This document shows positions 25,689-35,155 of a stretch of DNA of 64,000 nucleotides, piece by piece. The translations under genes were made by a program, and so were the position numbers. A model generated the notes under the pieces. The model did not search any database, was not told the DNA's origin, and saw only the letters and a list, made by a program, of their open reading frames with translations. This DNA is from Tharpella sp964457755 (GTDB lineage: Bacteria > Desulfobacterota > Anaeroferrophillalia > Anaeroferrophillales > Tharpellaceae), in contig CAYWGC010000012.1 in the NCBI GenBank assembly GCA_964457755.1, positions 1 through 64,000 of the forward strand, read 5' to 3'. The first letter of the stretch is position 1. The number at the start of each line of letters is the position of its first letter.

Positions 25689-26918
25689 TCAAAAAAAATC
25701 TTTTAACCAAGCTATCGCTTTACTAAAGAAACTGCCCATTTCTATGCGGCGTAAATTACTTTGGCGCCGAGGTGCCACACTCTCCTCAACGGCGTACTGG
25801 AGAAGCCCCACTGCCGTCGCATACATGGGATTCTTAACCGCCTCGAAACCACTGCCTCGGGCTTCCGGAAAGCCCACTCGAGCCTGCAATTCAAAAACTT
25901 TTTCCGCCAACTCCGCAGTCCCAGCCAAGAGTGCACTCCCCCCGGTCACTACCACCCCGGAGACCATCTGATCATAGACACCAGACTTATGGAGCTCACG
26001 ATTTGCCAGTTCAAAGATCTCTTCCATACGCGGTTCAATAATTTCACCCAAGATCTGCCGGGACAATTTTCGGGGCGGCCGCCCGCCCACACTCGGGACC
26101 TCAATAGCTTCGTCCTGATCAACAATTCGGGTCGTCGTACATCCGTAATGACGTTTAATCTTCTCAGCCGCCTCCATCGGCGTCCGCAAACCTATGGCAA
26201 TATCGTTAGTTACTTGATTACCACCCAGCGGCAGCGATGCCGTATAACAAATTGCCCCATTAATAAAGACCGCAATATCAGTCGTACCACCGCCGACATC
26301 GACCAGAACCACACCCAGCTCACGCTCTTCAGCTGTCAAAACCGCCCGGCTTGAGGCTAACTGCTGCAAAACCACCCCTTTGACATCAAGCCCGGACCGA
26401 TTACAGCAACGGTAGACATTCTGCAAAGAAGCTGCCGCCGCTGTAACAATATGGACATCAACCTCAAGACGCACACCCGACATCCCAACCGGATCTGTCA
26501 CCCCCTCCTGATCATCCAGAAAAAACTGTTGCGGAATTGTGTCTATAATTTCTCGATCGAGTGGAATCGCTACGGCCCGAGCCGCATCGAGCACCTGATC
26601 GACATCGCGAGAACTCACTTCGCGATCTTTAACCCCTATAATACCGTGGCTGTTGAGCCCTTGAAGGTGACTGCCTGCAATCCCGGTCTGGACAACCTTG
26701 ATCTTCTGGCCGCACATCTTTTCGGCCTCGGCCACCGCCTGGCGGATCGACTCTACGGTGCTATCAATATTAACCACCACACCTTTACGTAATCCGGTTG
26801 AAGGTGCGGTACCAAAACCCACAACTTCGAGTCCACTATCGCCCGCCAAACCCACTAATACGCAAGTTTTTGTCGTTCCCAGGTCAAGGCCGACTAACAT
26901 CTGTTCATTTTTGGCCAT
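25689..26918 (-). CDS. ftsA: Cell division protein FtsA
   Basis: A 409-aa actin-like protein that tethers FtsZ to the membrane. The ATP-binding phosphate-1 motif is VGLDLGTTKTCVLVG and phosphate-2 is VVLVDVGGGTTDIAVF; GVVVTGGSALLAG is the adenosine motif. The C-terminal SFFSKAIAWLKDFF is the membrane amphipathic helix. I chose the ATG at 26918 because the protein then begins MAKNEQMLVGLD like other FtsA proteins; the frame is open to 26939. It overlaps ftsQ by 14 bp. Confidence 0.96.
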   Translation of the reverse strand: MAKNEQMLVGLDLGTTKTCVLVGLAGDSGLEVVGFGTAPSTGLRKGVVVNIDSTVESIRQAVAEAEKMCGQKIKVVQTGIAGSHLQGLNSHGIIGVKDREVSSRDVDQVLDAARAVAIPLDREIIDTIPQQFFLDDQEGVTDPVGMSGVRLEVDVHIVTAAAASLQNVYRCCNRSGLDVKGVVLQQLASSRAVLTAEERELGVVLVDVGGGTTDIAVFINGAICYTASLPLGGNQVTNDIAIGLRTPMEAAEKIKRHYGCTTTRIVDQDEAIEVPSVGGRPPRKLSRQILGEIIEPRMEEIFELANRELHKSGVYDQMVSGVVVTGGSALLAGTAELAEKVFELQARVGFPEARGSGFEAVKNPMYATAVGLLQYAVEESVAPRRQSNLRRIEMGSFFSKAIAWLKDFF

Positions 26919-27789
26919 CTTTATCCGCCCTAATACCAACCACTACCGAAGCAGCTCCGGCACAATCAAAATAGTTTACTGCCTTAGCTTTATCTCCAAG
27001 AACCGCCAAAACCTGTCGCCAACGCTCAAGACGTTCATCAAAAGCTTCTAAACCGAGTTGTAACTCCCAAATTTGCTCAGAGGTAAAAACGGTCACCCCG
27101 CAAACTTCATCAAGGGCAATCTGGGCAATTTTCTCGGGCCAACGCTCTCCCCTTTTTTCCCAGACCAACTGCACTTCAAGAGCCTTTTTCAGTAACCTGC
27201 TCCAAACTTCCGGCCGACTTTGCCACTCTTTCAATGAAACTCCGTTAATAAGCGGAAAATCAAGCTTTTCATCTTTGGGCGCTGGCGCCATCACTTTACC
27301 TGCCTGATCCACTAGGTAAAGTTCATCAAGGTAGAGCAGGGCTTTAGGACGACGCTCTTCTATTTCTATCTCCAGACGATCGGGCCAACTCCGCCGAATC
27401 CGGGTCTCTTTAACAAATGGCAGAAGATTGACCCTAGTTTGAACTTCTTTTAAAGAAAAAGTAAAAATCAACTGCCGGGGGGCCAGGCCTAAGGCCTTGA
27501 TTATATCACTCCGAGAACTGCGATAGTTGCCTTGAACAACAATCTCTTTAACCAGAAAACCGTCCCTCTCTTTAAACCAACCATCAACCCCGACAACTAA
27601 TGTCGGCCACCAGAGCCACAGAGCTCCAAAACCAAGCCCCAAAAGACAGACCGAAGCCAAAGACAGCAATAGTTTTCGGTTAATACCACGCGATTTTGGG
27701 TGCCGGGCACGCCGAAGCTCTTTGCAACTATTGCTAACCCGTTCACGACGTTTACTCTTTTCAGAACGAGACAAGATCAAGACCGGCAC
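26905..27789 (-). CDS. ftsQ: Cell division protein FtsQ
   Basis: A 294-aa bitopic divisome protein. A basic cytoplasmic tail (RRERVSNSCKELRRARHPKSRG) precedes one transmembrane helix (LLSLASVCLLGLGFGALWLW), then a POTRA domain (VKEIVVQGNYRSSRSDIIKALGL) and the FtsQ domain with RRSWPDRLEIEIEERRPKALLY. It connects early and late division proteins through FtsB/FtsL. It overlaps ddl by 29 bp and ftsA by 14 bp. Confidence 0.93.
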   Translation of the reverse strand: MPVLILSRSEKSKRRERVSNSCKELRRARHPKSRGINRKLLLSLASVCLLGLGFGALWLWWPTLVVGVDGWFKERDGFLVKEIVVQGNYRSSRSDIIKALGLAPRQLIFTFSLKEVQTRVNLLPFVKETRIRRSWPDRLEIEIEERRPKALLYLDELYLVDQAGKVMAPAPKDEKLDFPLINGVSLKEWQSRPEVWSRLLKKALEVQLVWEKRGERWPEKIAQIALDEVCGVTVFTSEQIWELQLGLEAFDERLERWRQVLAVLGDKAKAVNYFDCAGAASVVVGIRADKDGQK

Positions 27790-28723
27790 CTTGCAGAATG
27801 CGATCTATTAACGTTACAAAATCAATTCCCGCCGCCTCAGCCGCCTGCGGCAGAAGGCTGGTTTCCGTCATCCCGGGCACCGTATTGATTTCAATCACAT
27901 AAGGTCGGCTCTCCATATCAAGACGGAAATCGACCCGCACCGCACCCCGCGTACATCCCAAAGCACGAGCGCTGACCCGAGCCAGATCTTTTACTTTTTG
28001 ACAAATTTCCGGGGCGATCGGCGCGGGCACCAGATACTCCGAATAACCTTTTGTATATTTAGCCTGATAATCGTAAACTCCGCCCCGCGCTCTAATTTCA
28101 ATCAACGGCAGAGATTCATCAGCTAAAACCGCAGCCGTCAATTCAATACCGGGGATATAACTTTCGATCATTACCTGGGAACTGAACTCACGGGCTTTGG
28201 CCAGAGCATCTGGTAACTCTTCAGCGCCTGTCACAATACTTAAGCCCAGACTGGAGCCCTCGGAAACCGGTTTCACAACTAAAGGATAACCCCCTGGAGG
28301 CACGGCAATTTCATCTGCAATTGCCGATGGTACCGTATAATCTGGAGTCAAAATACCGTGTGATATCAGAATCCTTTTGGTCATCACTTTACTCATGGCA
28401 ATACTGCTGGCCATGATACCGGGCCCGGTATAGGGGATTTTGAGATATTCCAAAACTCCCTGAATGCTTCCATCCTCGCCATAAGCCCCATGCAGTGCGA
28501 TAAAAACCACTTCAACCTGTGACTCTTTGAGCTTGGCAAAAACCTGACGGTCAACATCGATAAGGGTTACCAGATAGCCGGCCTCCTGCAGAGCCAAGCC
28601 CACCGCCTTACCACTCTTCAATGATACTTCGCGCTCCGCTGAAAGGCCTCCATAGAGGACTCCAACCCTTGTTCCCGGCTTAAATTTCACTTCCACCTCC
28701 CGGTTTTGCGGCATATCTGTCAT
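27761..28723 (-). CDS. ddl: D-alanine--D-alanine ligase
   Basis: A 320-aa ATP-grasp enzyme that joins two D-alanines for the peptidoglycan stem. The N-terminal VGVLYGGLSAEREVSLKSG, then FIALHGAYGEDGSIQG, PLVVKPVSEGSSLGLS and the C-terminal YVIEINTVPGMTETSL (metal and ATP ligands) are all present. Its ATG overlaps the murB stop by four bases (ATGA). Confidence 0.97.
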   Translation of the reverse strand: MTDMPQNREVEVKFKPGTRVGVLYGGLSAEREVSLKSGKAVGLALQEAGYLVTLIDVDRQVFAKLKESQVEVVFIALHGAYGEDGSIQGVLEYLKIPYTGPGIMASSIAMSKVMTKRILISHGILTPDYTVPSAIADEIAVPPGGYPLVVKPVSEGSSLGLSIVTGAEELPDALAKAREFSSQVMIESYIPGIELTAAVLADESLPLIEIRARGGVYDYQAKYTKGYSEYLVPAPIAPEICQKVKDLARVSARALGCTRGAVRVDFRLDMESRPYVIEINTVPGMTETSLLPQAAEAAGIDFVTLIDRILQGAGLDLVSF

Positions 28724-29634
28724 GAAAAGATCTTGATCTCGGCTTCAAGCTCAAGTGCATAACGATCCCGTACCCGAAGCCGCATATTTTCCATCAGAGT
28801 GATAATGTCTACAGCCCGCGACCCGCTTTCGGCAACAATCACGTTAGCATGTTCTCCTGATACATAAGCCCCACCACTACGCATCCCCTTACAACCCGCT
28901 TCCTCAAGCAGACGACCGGCATAATCGCCTTGAGGATTTTTAAATACGGAACCGGCATGAGCGCCAGACGGCAGACGTTTCTCCCGTAAACCTTTGACCT
29001 TGGTTAACATCTTTGCTATTAATCCAGGCTCTTTTTTCTCAAGCAGAAAATAAGCTGCAACTACCACCTGTTCCGGCAATAAGCCGCCATCGCGGTAAGC
29101 TGTTTTGATTTGTGATGCCTTAAGCCAAGACAAGTCTCCCTTTTCCATAATTTGCAGGGCCGCCAGACAATCATAAATTGTCGAACCGTAAGCTCCGGCA
29201 TTCATGGCCAAAGCACCGCCGACGGTACCTGGTATACCGACAAGTTTTTCAAGCCCAGCATAGCCTTCAGCAGCACTCAACTTAATAAGTTTTGAGAGAC
29301 GGACTCCGCTTTCGACCCTGAGCATTACCGACCAGGTATCAGCTCCAACCAGTTCAAGATTTCCAAAACCTTTGCCAAGAGTAATTACCACCTGACTCCT
29401 GATCCCGGCATCGCCAATCAGAACATTCCAACCCCCACCGAGAATTACAAAGGGCAGCTCCAACTCCATTAGAGTTTGCAGAGCCAATTTAAGATCTTCT
29501 ACAGATTCAGGTTGCAGATAGAAGGCGGCTGCACCACCAACCTTATAGGCGGTTTTGGGGGCCAGAGGCTCTTCTTCTGTGAGAAAGCCAAACAAACGAC
29601 CTCGCAACTCTTTTTCTTGTTCTTGACTAATCAA
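28720..29634 (-). CDS. murB: UDP-N-acetylenolpyruvoylglucosamine reductase
   Basis: A 304-aa FAD enzyme that reduces UDP-GlcNAc-enolpyruvate to UDP-MurNAc with NADPH. The FAD-binding stretch FVILGGGWNVLIGDAGI, GIPGTVGGALAMNAGAYG, SGAHAGSVFKNPQGDYAGRLLEEAG (with the catalytic serine in GSVFKNP) and GAYVSGEHANVIV identify it. The missing Tyr-loop of the E. coli enzyme fits the shorter type II form. It is the first Mur gene after the BON lipoprotein. Confidence 0.96.
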   Translation of the reverse strand: MISQEQEKELRGRLFGFLTEEEPLAPKTAYKVGGAAAFYLQPESVEDLKLALQTLMELELPFVILGGGWNVLIGDAGIRSQVVITLGKGFGNLELVGADTWSVMLRVESGVRLSKLIKLSAAEGYAGLEKLVGIPGTVGGALAMNAGAYGSTIYDCLAALQIMEKGDLSWLKASQIKTAYRDGGLLPEQVVVAAYFLLEKKEPGLIAKMLTKVKGLREKRLPSGAHAGSVFKNPQGDYAGRLLEEAGCKGMRSGGAYVSGEHANVIVAESGSRAVDIITLMENMRLRVRDRYALELEAEIKIFS

Positions 29635-29642
29635 AACAACCC

Positions 29643-29942
29643 TTAAGGTATAATTTTCAAGAGATTGATAACTTTTCTAACCCCTGATGTCCGGGCCGCT
29701 ACCGCAACTACCCGACTCTCCATATTGGGACTTCGCACACGTCCCTGTAAAGTCACCTCTCCCTGGTAGACATCAACATCGACACCAATAACTTTGCCAC
29801 CCATCATCTCAGTCAGACGCCCTTTGACGGTTGCTGAGAGCACCGCATCATCATAAACCTCGCCTGCCCCGCGACCGCCAGGCGTCGAACATGACATCAG
29901 AAAGCAACTTAAAAACAGTACGACAAAGATTAATCTTAACAT
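29643..29942 (-). CDS. BON-domain lipoprotein
   Basis: A 99-aa protein starting MLRLIFVVLFLSCFLMSCSTPG, with a lipobox LMSC, so it should be lipid-anchored. A single BON domain follows (VLSATVKGRLTEMMG to VRKVINLLKI), a phospholipid-binding fold found in OsmY-type envelope-stress proteins. The open frame continues upstream to 30131, but the signal peptide fixes the likely start at 29942. Its presence inside the dcw cluster, between murC and murB, is unusual. Confidence 0.75.
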   Translation of the reverse strand: MLRLIFVVLFLSCFLMSCSTPGGRGAGEVYDDAVLSATVKGRLTEMMGGKVIGVDVDVYQGEVTLQGRVRSPNMESRVVAVAARTSGVRKVINLLKIIP

Positions 29943-30120
29943 CACAAATCCCATCTCCAAACTGTCTCGATGCGGGGACAGACCTCCTGGCAGGGCTTTC
30001 ACCCTAAAGGGCACAAGAGCCCTAGCCGGTCTGAGCTTGCGCCTGAGCGCAACGAGAAGTACTCTTAGGGTATCCATCCTCGAAATGGGCGAAGCAATGT
30101 TCGCAGCTACTCGCTTTAAC
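29943..30120. other. Unexplained gap within dcw cluster
   Basis: About 180 bp separate murC from the BON lipoprotein in a cluster whose genes otherwise overlap. The sequence is not AT-rich and contains several short inverted segments (for example GGGCTCTTGTGCCC and GCGCTCAGGCGC on the minus strand). It is also open in the lipoprotein frame. It could be a structured RNA, a dispersed repeat or a decayed gene; I cannot decide. Confidence 0.35.
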
Positions 30121-31527
30121 TTAACTTGCACAACCTACGCCTTCAGCCAGCTCCTGTCCCAAACGACAGATATCGCCAGCCCCTAATGTCAGGATAAGAT
30201 CGTCAGCCTCAATCTTACCTAAAACAAAAGCTTTTAACTCCTCACGATCGGCGCAATAGTAGACCTGCTTATGACCATGTTGACGAATTGCATCAGCCAG
30301 CAACTCTCCACTAATGCCCTCGATCGGAGTCTCTCCGGCCGCATAAATAGCGGTCACCACTAAAACATCGGCTTCATTAAAAGCGACCAGAAATTCATTA
30401 AACAGATACTTTGTACGCGTATAGCGATGGGGCTGAAAAAGAGCCACAAGACGCCGCTCAGGCCAAGCTTGGCGAAGAGCTTCGAGAGTCACCAGAATCT
30501 CGGTGGGATGATGACCATAATCATCGATCAGCAGGGCTCCCTGATACTTTCCCAGGATCTGCAAGCGTCGCTGCACGCCGGTGAAACCGGAGAGGTGTTC
30601 ACGAATATCAGCAAATTCAAGACCCAACTCAAAACCGGTCGCAATTGCGGCCAAACAATTAAGCACATAATGACGGCCCGGCATGTCGATTACGAACTCT
30701 CCCAGTTCACGGCCTTTAACCAGCACCTTGAAACGACTCTGCATACCTTTGATAGCAACCTCGATGGCCCGCACGTCGGCCTGAGGATTAAAACCGTAAG
30801 TCGAGATCCGTCGGCCGATACGGGGAATTATCTCCTGAACCCGGGCATCATCAAGACAGAGCACAACCAGACCATAAAAAGGAACCTTGTTGGCGAAGGC
30901 GACAAAATTATCCTCAATCTCGGCAAGCCCCCCCTGATAGTAGTCAAGATGTTCACGATCGATATTGGTAATGATTGCGATAATCGGTGACAGAGCGAGA
31001 AATGAGCCATCACTCTCGTCAGCCTCAGCGACTAAAATCTCGCCCTCGCCGAGACAGGCATTACTATTAATACTATTGAGACGGCCGCCAATAACCACAG
31101 TCGGATCAAGATCGGTACCACTGAGCATGGTCGCAATCATCGACGTCGTTGTGGTTTTGCCATGGGTACCGCCAACTGCGATACCATATTTAAGGCGCAT
31201 CAGTTCGGCCAGCATCTCGGCCCGTGGGATCACCGGAATCGCCCGGGCATGAGCCTCAATAATTTCCGGATTATCCTCTTTTACAGCGGTAGAACGCACC
31301 AACACCTGCACATCACCAACGTTTTTCCGGTCATGCCCATAGGCTATGCGGGCCCCCATACCTTCCAGCCGCTCGGTTACCAGGCTCTTTGCCAAGTCGG
31401 AACCATGCACCTGATAACCCAAGTTAAGCAATACTTCAGCGATACCACACATACCGCTCCCACCAATACCGACAAAATGAACCCGCTCAACCTTATGGTG
31501 CATACCTTTCACTGATTTATTCCTCAT
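30121..31527 (-). CDS. murC: UDP-N-acetylmuramate--L-alanine ligase
   Basis: A 468-aa Mur ligase that adds the first amino acid to UDP-MurNAc. The N-terminal VHFVGIGGSGMCGIAEVLL is MurC-specific, the ATP loop is GGTHGKTTTTSMIA, and DDYGHHPTEI and FQPHRYTRTK are diagnostic C-terminal motifs. The ATG at 31527 lacks a ribosome-binding site; a GTG at 31512 with GAGG nine bases upstream may be the real start. It follows murG by 7 bp. Confidence 0.97.
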   Translation of the reverse strand: MRNKSVKGMHHKVERVHFVGIGGSGMCGIAEVLLNLGYQVHGSDLAKSLVTERLEGMGARIAYGHDRKNVGDVQVLVRSTAVKEDNPEIIEAHARAIPVIPRAEMLAELMRLKYGIAVGGTHGKTTTTSMIATMLSGTDLDPTVVIGGRLNSINSNACLGEGEILVAEADESDGSFLALSPIIAIITNIDREHLDYYQGGLAEIEDNFVAFANKVPFYGLVVLCLDDARVQEIIPRIGRRISTYGFNPQADVRAIEVAIKGMQSRFKVLVKGRELGEFVIDMPGRHYVLNCLAAIATGFELGLEFADIREHLSGFTGVQRRLQILGKYQGALLIDDYGHHPTEILVTLEALRQAWPERRLVALFQPHRYTRTKYLFNEFLVAFNEADVLVVTAIYAAGETPIEGISGELLADAIRQHGHKQVYYCADREELKAFVLGKIEADDLILTLGAGDICRLGQELAEGVGCAS

Positions 31528-31534
31528 TTATTTA

Positions 31535-32680
31535 CTAATCAATCAACTTTAGACAGTAATCAACTATCTGCTCACAAGCTTCAGGGCGGCCCTGTTTTAA
31601 GGCCGCTGCGGCCATTTTTGCCAAACTTTGAGGATCATTAATTAACCGTTCAAGATCTTCAGCCAGAACCTGACTCTCAAATTCGCTCTCAATTTTTACT
31701 ATTGCCGCCCCGGATTCCGCAAAAGCCCTGGCGTTAAAAGTCTGGTGATCATGGGCCGCATGCGGAAAGGGCACGAGAATAGCAGGTTTGCCCAAAGCCC
31801 CCAATTCGGCCAGTGTCAAAGCCCCAGCCCGGCAAATAAGGAGATCGGCTTTTCTGTAATAAGAGCCAATCTCGTTGATAAACTCAACGACTTCAACTCG
31901 ATCCTTACAAGTCGCGTAAGCCTTTTCAACCTCAGCAAAATCGTGAATCCCACTCTGATGCACAACCCTCAACTTGTGTTTTCCTGCCAGCAACTTAGCA
32001 ATCGCTTCAGGGACAATGCGGTTCAATACCCTGGCACCCTGACTGCCGCCAACGATCAAGATATTAAACTCTTTCGCTTGTTCACCCTCACTTAACGAAT
32101 TCTCAGGTGCATAATTTTCGTTTTTCCCACTCTCTTGCAGACGGGCCCGCAACGGATTACCAAAATCAAACAACTTACGACTGCGCAAATGCGCTTTGGC
32201 TTTTGCAAAAGCGATAAAGACGGCATCGGCCCAGGGCGCCAGAACCCGGTTGACCAGCCCGGGGAAAGCATTCTGCTCCTGCATAACCCAAGGCAACCCG
32301 GCAATCATTGCCGCCAGCAAAACCGGAGCACTAGCATAACCTCCAAGACCGACAACTAGAGCCGGACGATAACGAACCAGAAGAATCAGGGCCTGAATTA
32401 CCGCTTTTGGGAAGTTGAACAAAGCTTTGAGGCGACGCCGTCCTCTTATCCCGACCAGTCCCTGGACCTCAAGAAAAACTAAAGGATAACCGAGCTCAGG
32501 AATCACCCGCGCTTCCAAACCCCGCTGAGTCCCGGCAAAAACAATTCGGGTCTCAGGCCGACGCCGCCTAAACTCTTCTGCCAGAGCGATACCGGGGAAG
32601 AGATGGCCACCCGTGCCCCCTCCCGCGAAGAGAATGGTCAGTGCCGGAATTTTTGTTTTAGCGGGTTTGACGACTGACAT
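31535..32680 (-). CDS. murG: UDP-GlcNAc:lipid I transferase MurG
   Basis: A 381-aa peripheral membrane GT-B glycosyltransferase that converts lipid I to lipid II. The glycine-rich loop is FAGGGTGGHLFPGIALAEE, VGLGGYASAPVLLAA follows, the UDP-sugar site is ICRAGALTLAELGALGKPAILVPFPHAAHDHQ. An insertion of about 20 residues near position 185 (around KNENYAPENSLSEGEQ) sits in the inter-domain linker. It overlaps ftsW by 23 bp. Confidence 0.97.
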   Translation of the reverse strand: MSVVKPAKTKIPALTILFAGGGTGGHLFPGIALAEEFRRRRPETRIVFAGTQRGLEARVIPELGYPLVFLEVQGLVGIRGRRRLKALFNFPKAVIQALILLVRYRPALVVGLGGYASAPVLLAAMIAGLPWVMQEQNAFPGLVNRVLAPWADAVFIAFAKAKAHLRSRKLFDFGNPLRARLQESGKNENYAPENSLSEGEQAKEFNILIVGGSQGARVLNRIVPEAIAKLLAGKHKLRVVHQSGIHDFAEVEKAYATCKDRVEVVEFINEIGSYYRKADLLICRAGALTLAELGALGKPAILVPFPHAAHDHQTFNARAFAESGAAIVKIESEFESQVLAEDLERLINDPQSLAKMAAAALKQGRPEACEQIVDYCLKLID

Positions 32681-33737
32681 TTAACAATACCCCGACAGCG
32701 GCCAGAGAGACACAGAGCGAGCTCCCGCCATAGCTTAAAAATGGAAAAGTCAGCCCCTTGGTTGGCAAAAGACCCAAGGTAACCCAGTAATTTACAGTCA
32801 TCTGCAACACCAGAAGCAATGTTAAACCGAAGGCTAAAAGGGTACCGAACCGGTCCGGAGCTGAACGTGAAATTTTAAGGCCGATTAAAAAAAGTGCTCC
32901 TACCAGAAAAGTCAAAAAGGCAACCCCGATAAAACCAAACTCCTCGGCCCAAACCGCCACGATAAAATCGGTGTAGGCTTCCGGTAGATAGAATAATTTC
33001 TGCGCACTGTTGCCGGCCCCGACCCCACTCAAGCCACCAGCACCAAAAGCGATCAGGGACTGCTTGAGCTGATAGGAGATGCCCTGCCCCTCCCAATTAA
33101 GAAAAGAGGTCAAACGATCCATACGGTAACCGCGGCCCGCAATTGCGGCCACAATCCCGGCAACCCCGACCAAGGCAAGCAGGGTTAGGTGTTTTAAACG
33201 CGCCCCCGAGACAAAAACCAGGATTAAAGTCAGGGTCGCAATAACCACCGACGAACCAAAATCGGGTTCCAACATCAAGAGCGTAACCACAAGCCCGAGA
33301 ATAATCAGAGGCGGTAGTAAACCACGCTTAAAATCGCTAATCGCTTCACCTTTTTTCGCCAGATAAGCACAAAGATAGATGACAAAACTCAACTTGCACA
33401 ACTCAGAAGCTTGAAGATTGAAAAAAGGAGTTTTAATCCAGCGGGTAGCCCCTTTTACCTGATGCCCGATTTCCGGTACCAGAACTAAGCCTAGAAGAGT
33501 AATAGTGAGCAGCACCAGGGGGAGCATTAATTTACTCCACCAATGGTAGTCAAATCGGGAACAAATGAAGAGGGCCAATGCCCCGAAAATAGCAAAGATC
33601 ACCTGCCGGACCAGATAGTAACTGTTTTGTCCATTAAGATGAAAAGCCTTGATACTACTCGCGTTAAAGACCATCAACAAACCCAGACAAAGCATGGTGC
33701 TAACCACCGCCAAGAGGATAATTTCATCACGTTTCAT
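32658..33737 (-). CDS. ftsW: Septal peptidoglycan polymerase FtsW
   Basis: A 359-aa SEDS-family glycosyltransferase that polymerises lipid II at the septum with FtsI. It has about ten transmembrane helices; LMLEPDFGSSVVIATLTLILVF carries the catalytic Asp region, and the C-terminal LTFPFLSYGGSSL is the family signature. The start at 33737 overlaps the murD stop as ATGA; an in-frame extension to 33755 is less likely. Confidence 0.95.
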   Translation of the reverse strand: MKRDEIILLAVVSTMLCLGLLMVFNASSIKAFHLNGQNSYYLVRQVIFAIFGALALFICSRFDYHWWSKLMLPLVLLTITLLGLVLVPEIGHQVKGATRWIKTPFFNLQASELCKLSFVIYLCAYLAKKGEAISDFKRGLLPPLIILGLVVTLLMLEPDFGSSVVIATLTLILVFVSGARLKHLTLLALVGVAGIVAAIAGRGYRMDRLTSFLNWEGQGISYQLKQSLIAFGAGGLSGVGAGNSAQKLFYLPEAYTDFIVAVWAEEFGFIGVAFLTFLVGALFLIGLKISRSAPDRFGTLLAFGLTLLLVLQMTVNYWVTLGLLPTKGLTFPFLSYGGSSLCVSLAAVGVLLNVSRQTR

Positions 33738-35155
33738 AGTTGACCATTGCAACATGCACCGGCAGACTGGAGCAAAGCCCGAAAAACGTCGCCGCGTTCC
33801 TGATAATTCTTAAATTCATCAAAGCTTGCACATCCCGGAGCCAAGAGGACAACATCACCCGATTCGGCAATCGCCAGAGCCCGCTCCACTGCACTTTTTA
33901 GATTTTTAGCTATAAATTCATTTGTGTATTCCGGCAGCTGCCGACAAACTTCAGTTGCGGCCCGGCCAAAGGGTACAAGTTCCCGTAAACCCTGCTTAAG
34001 ATAGCCGTCCAAGCTTGCAAAATCGGCCCCTTTGTCGTAACCTCCCAACAAGAGAACCAGAGGCCGTTCAAAACTGCTGAGGGCTTTGATTACCGCATCG
34101 ATATTGGTTGCTTTTGAATCGTTGTAAAAATCGACTCCGGCGCGACTCCCGACATACTCCAGACGATGGGCAATACCGTTGAAGTCGTTAAGGGCTGAAA
34201 TTATAACCTTATCTTCTATCCCCCAAATCAATGCTGCCAACAAAGCCGCAATATAGTTGGAACGATTATGGGCCCCCGGCAGTTTTGAGATCGGTGCTTT
34301 AAGTTCTCTCACAATCTCATTACCCTCCAAAGTTCGGGCTCTGATAGTTATTTTATCTGCCAGCCAACTGGCGCCCGACTCAACCCCCTGTTCAATACTG
34401 AAAAAGAGCACTTCCGGTACATTTTCTCCAGCCTGCCGACAAACTTGCAGCCCGCAGCCAAAATCCTTAAGTAGCGGATCGTCATGGTTAAGTAACAGAA
34501 AATCAGAGTTATCCTGATTTTGACAAATGGCGGTTTTAGCCTGAAGGTAGGCTGCCGTATCCAAGTAGCGATCCTGATGATCAGGAGTCAAGTTTAAGAT
34601 GGTGGCGATCCGGGGATGAAAACGTTCAATAGATTCAAGCTGAAAACTGCTGAGCTCTAAAATTCCCGCCGCAAACTGCGGTTGAACCATCTCTAGCGCC
34701 GGGCGGCCAAGATTACCGCCCACAAAAGTATTAATTCCGGCCGCCGCAAAAATCTCACCCATCAAGGTCACGGTTGTGGTCTTGCCGTTAGTTCCGGTCA
34801 GAGCTAAAAGCGGGCAATGACAATGGCGCGCAGCAAGTTCGACCTCTCCGATAACTTCGCAGCCCCTCTGACGAGGCACCGTAAAAACCGGCAGCGTCAA
34901 GGGTACACCGGGGCTCACCACAATCAGATCCCGATCAAGAAAAAATTTCTCACTATGACCACCCGTCTCAATCTCGCTAATACCGATATCCGATAAAGTT
35001 TGCAGGACCTTTCCCAGAGAACTCGCCGAACCTTGATCACTACAGGCCACCGCCCATCCCTGCTGCTGTAAAAAGCGGGCCGCGGCCAGACCACTGACCC
35101 CAAGTCCGACAACCAGAGCCTTGCTCCCGGCATTAATATTTTGCGGTTTTATCAT
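33734..35155 (-). CDS. murD: UDP-MurNAc-L-Ala--D-Glu ligase
   Basis: A 473-aa Mur ligase that adds D-glutamate. The N-terminal Rossmann segment is ALVVGLGVSGLAAARFL, the ATP loop is ALTGTNGKTTTVTLMGE, and HRLEYVGSRAGVDFYNDSKATN is the MurD signature. LLAPGCASFDEFKNYQERGDVF closes the C-terminal domain. It is coupled to mraY (4-bp overlap) and ftsW. Confidence 0.97.
   Translation of the reverse strand: MIKPQNINAGSKALVVGLGVSGLAAARFLQQQGWAVACSDQGSASSLGKVLQTLSDIGISEIETGGHSEKFFLDRDLIVVSPGVPLTLPVFTVPRQRGCEVIGEVELAARHCHCPLLALTGTNGKTTTVTLMGEIFAAAGINTFVGGNLGRPALEMVQPQFAAGILELSSFQLESIERFHPRIATILNLTPDHQDRYLDTAAYLQAKTAICQNQDNSDFLLLNHDDPLLKDFGCGLQVCRQAGENVPEVLFFSIEQGVESGASWLADKITIRARTLEGNEIVRELKAPISKLPGAHNRSNYIAALLAALIWGIEDKVIISALNDFNGIAHRLEYVGSRAGVDFYNDSKATNIDAVIKALSSFERPLVLLLGGYDKGADFASLDGYLKQGLRELVPFGRAATEVCRQLPEYTNEFIAKNLKSAVERALAIAESGDVVLLAPGCASFDEFKNYQERGDVFRALLQSAGACCNGQL

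Noticed and set aside
29943..30120. Riboswitch between murC and the BON gene
   Set aside because: I compared it by eye with FMN, c-di-GMP, TPP and cobalamin consensus motifs and found no match; it is reported only as an unexplained gap.
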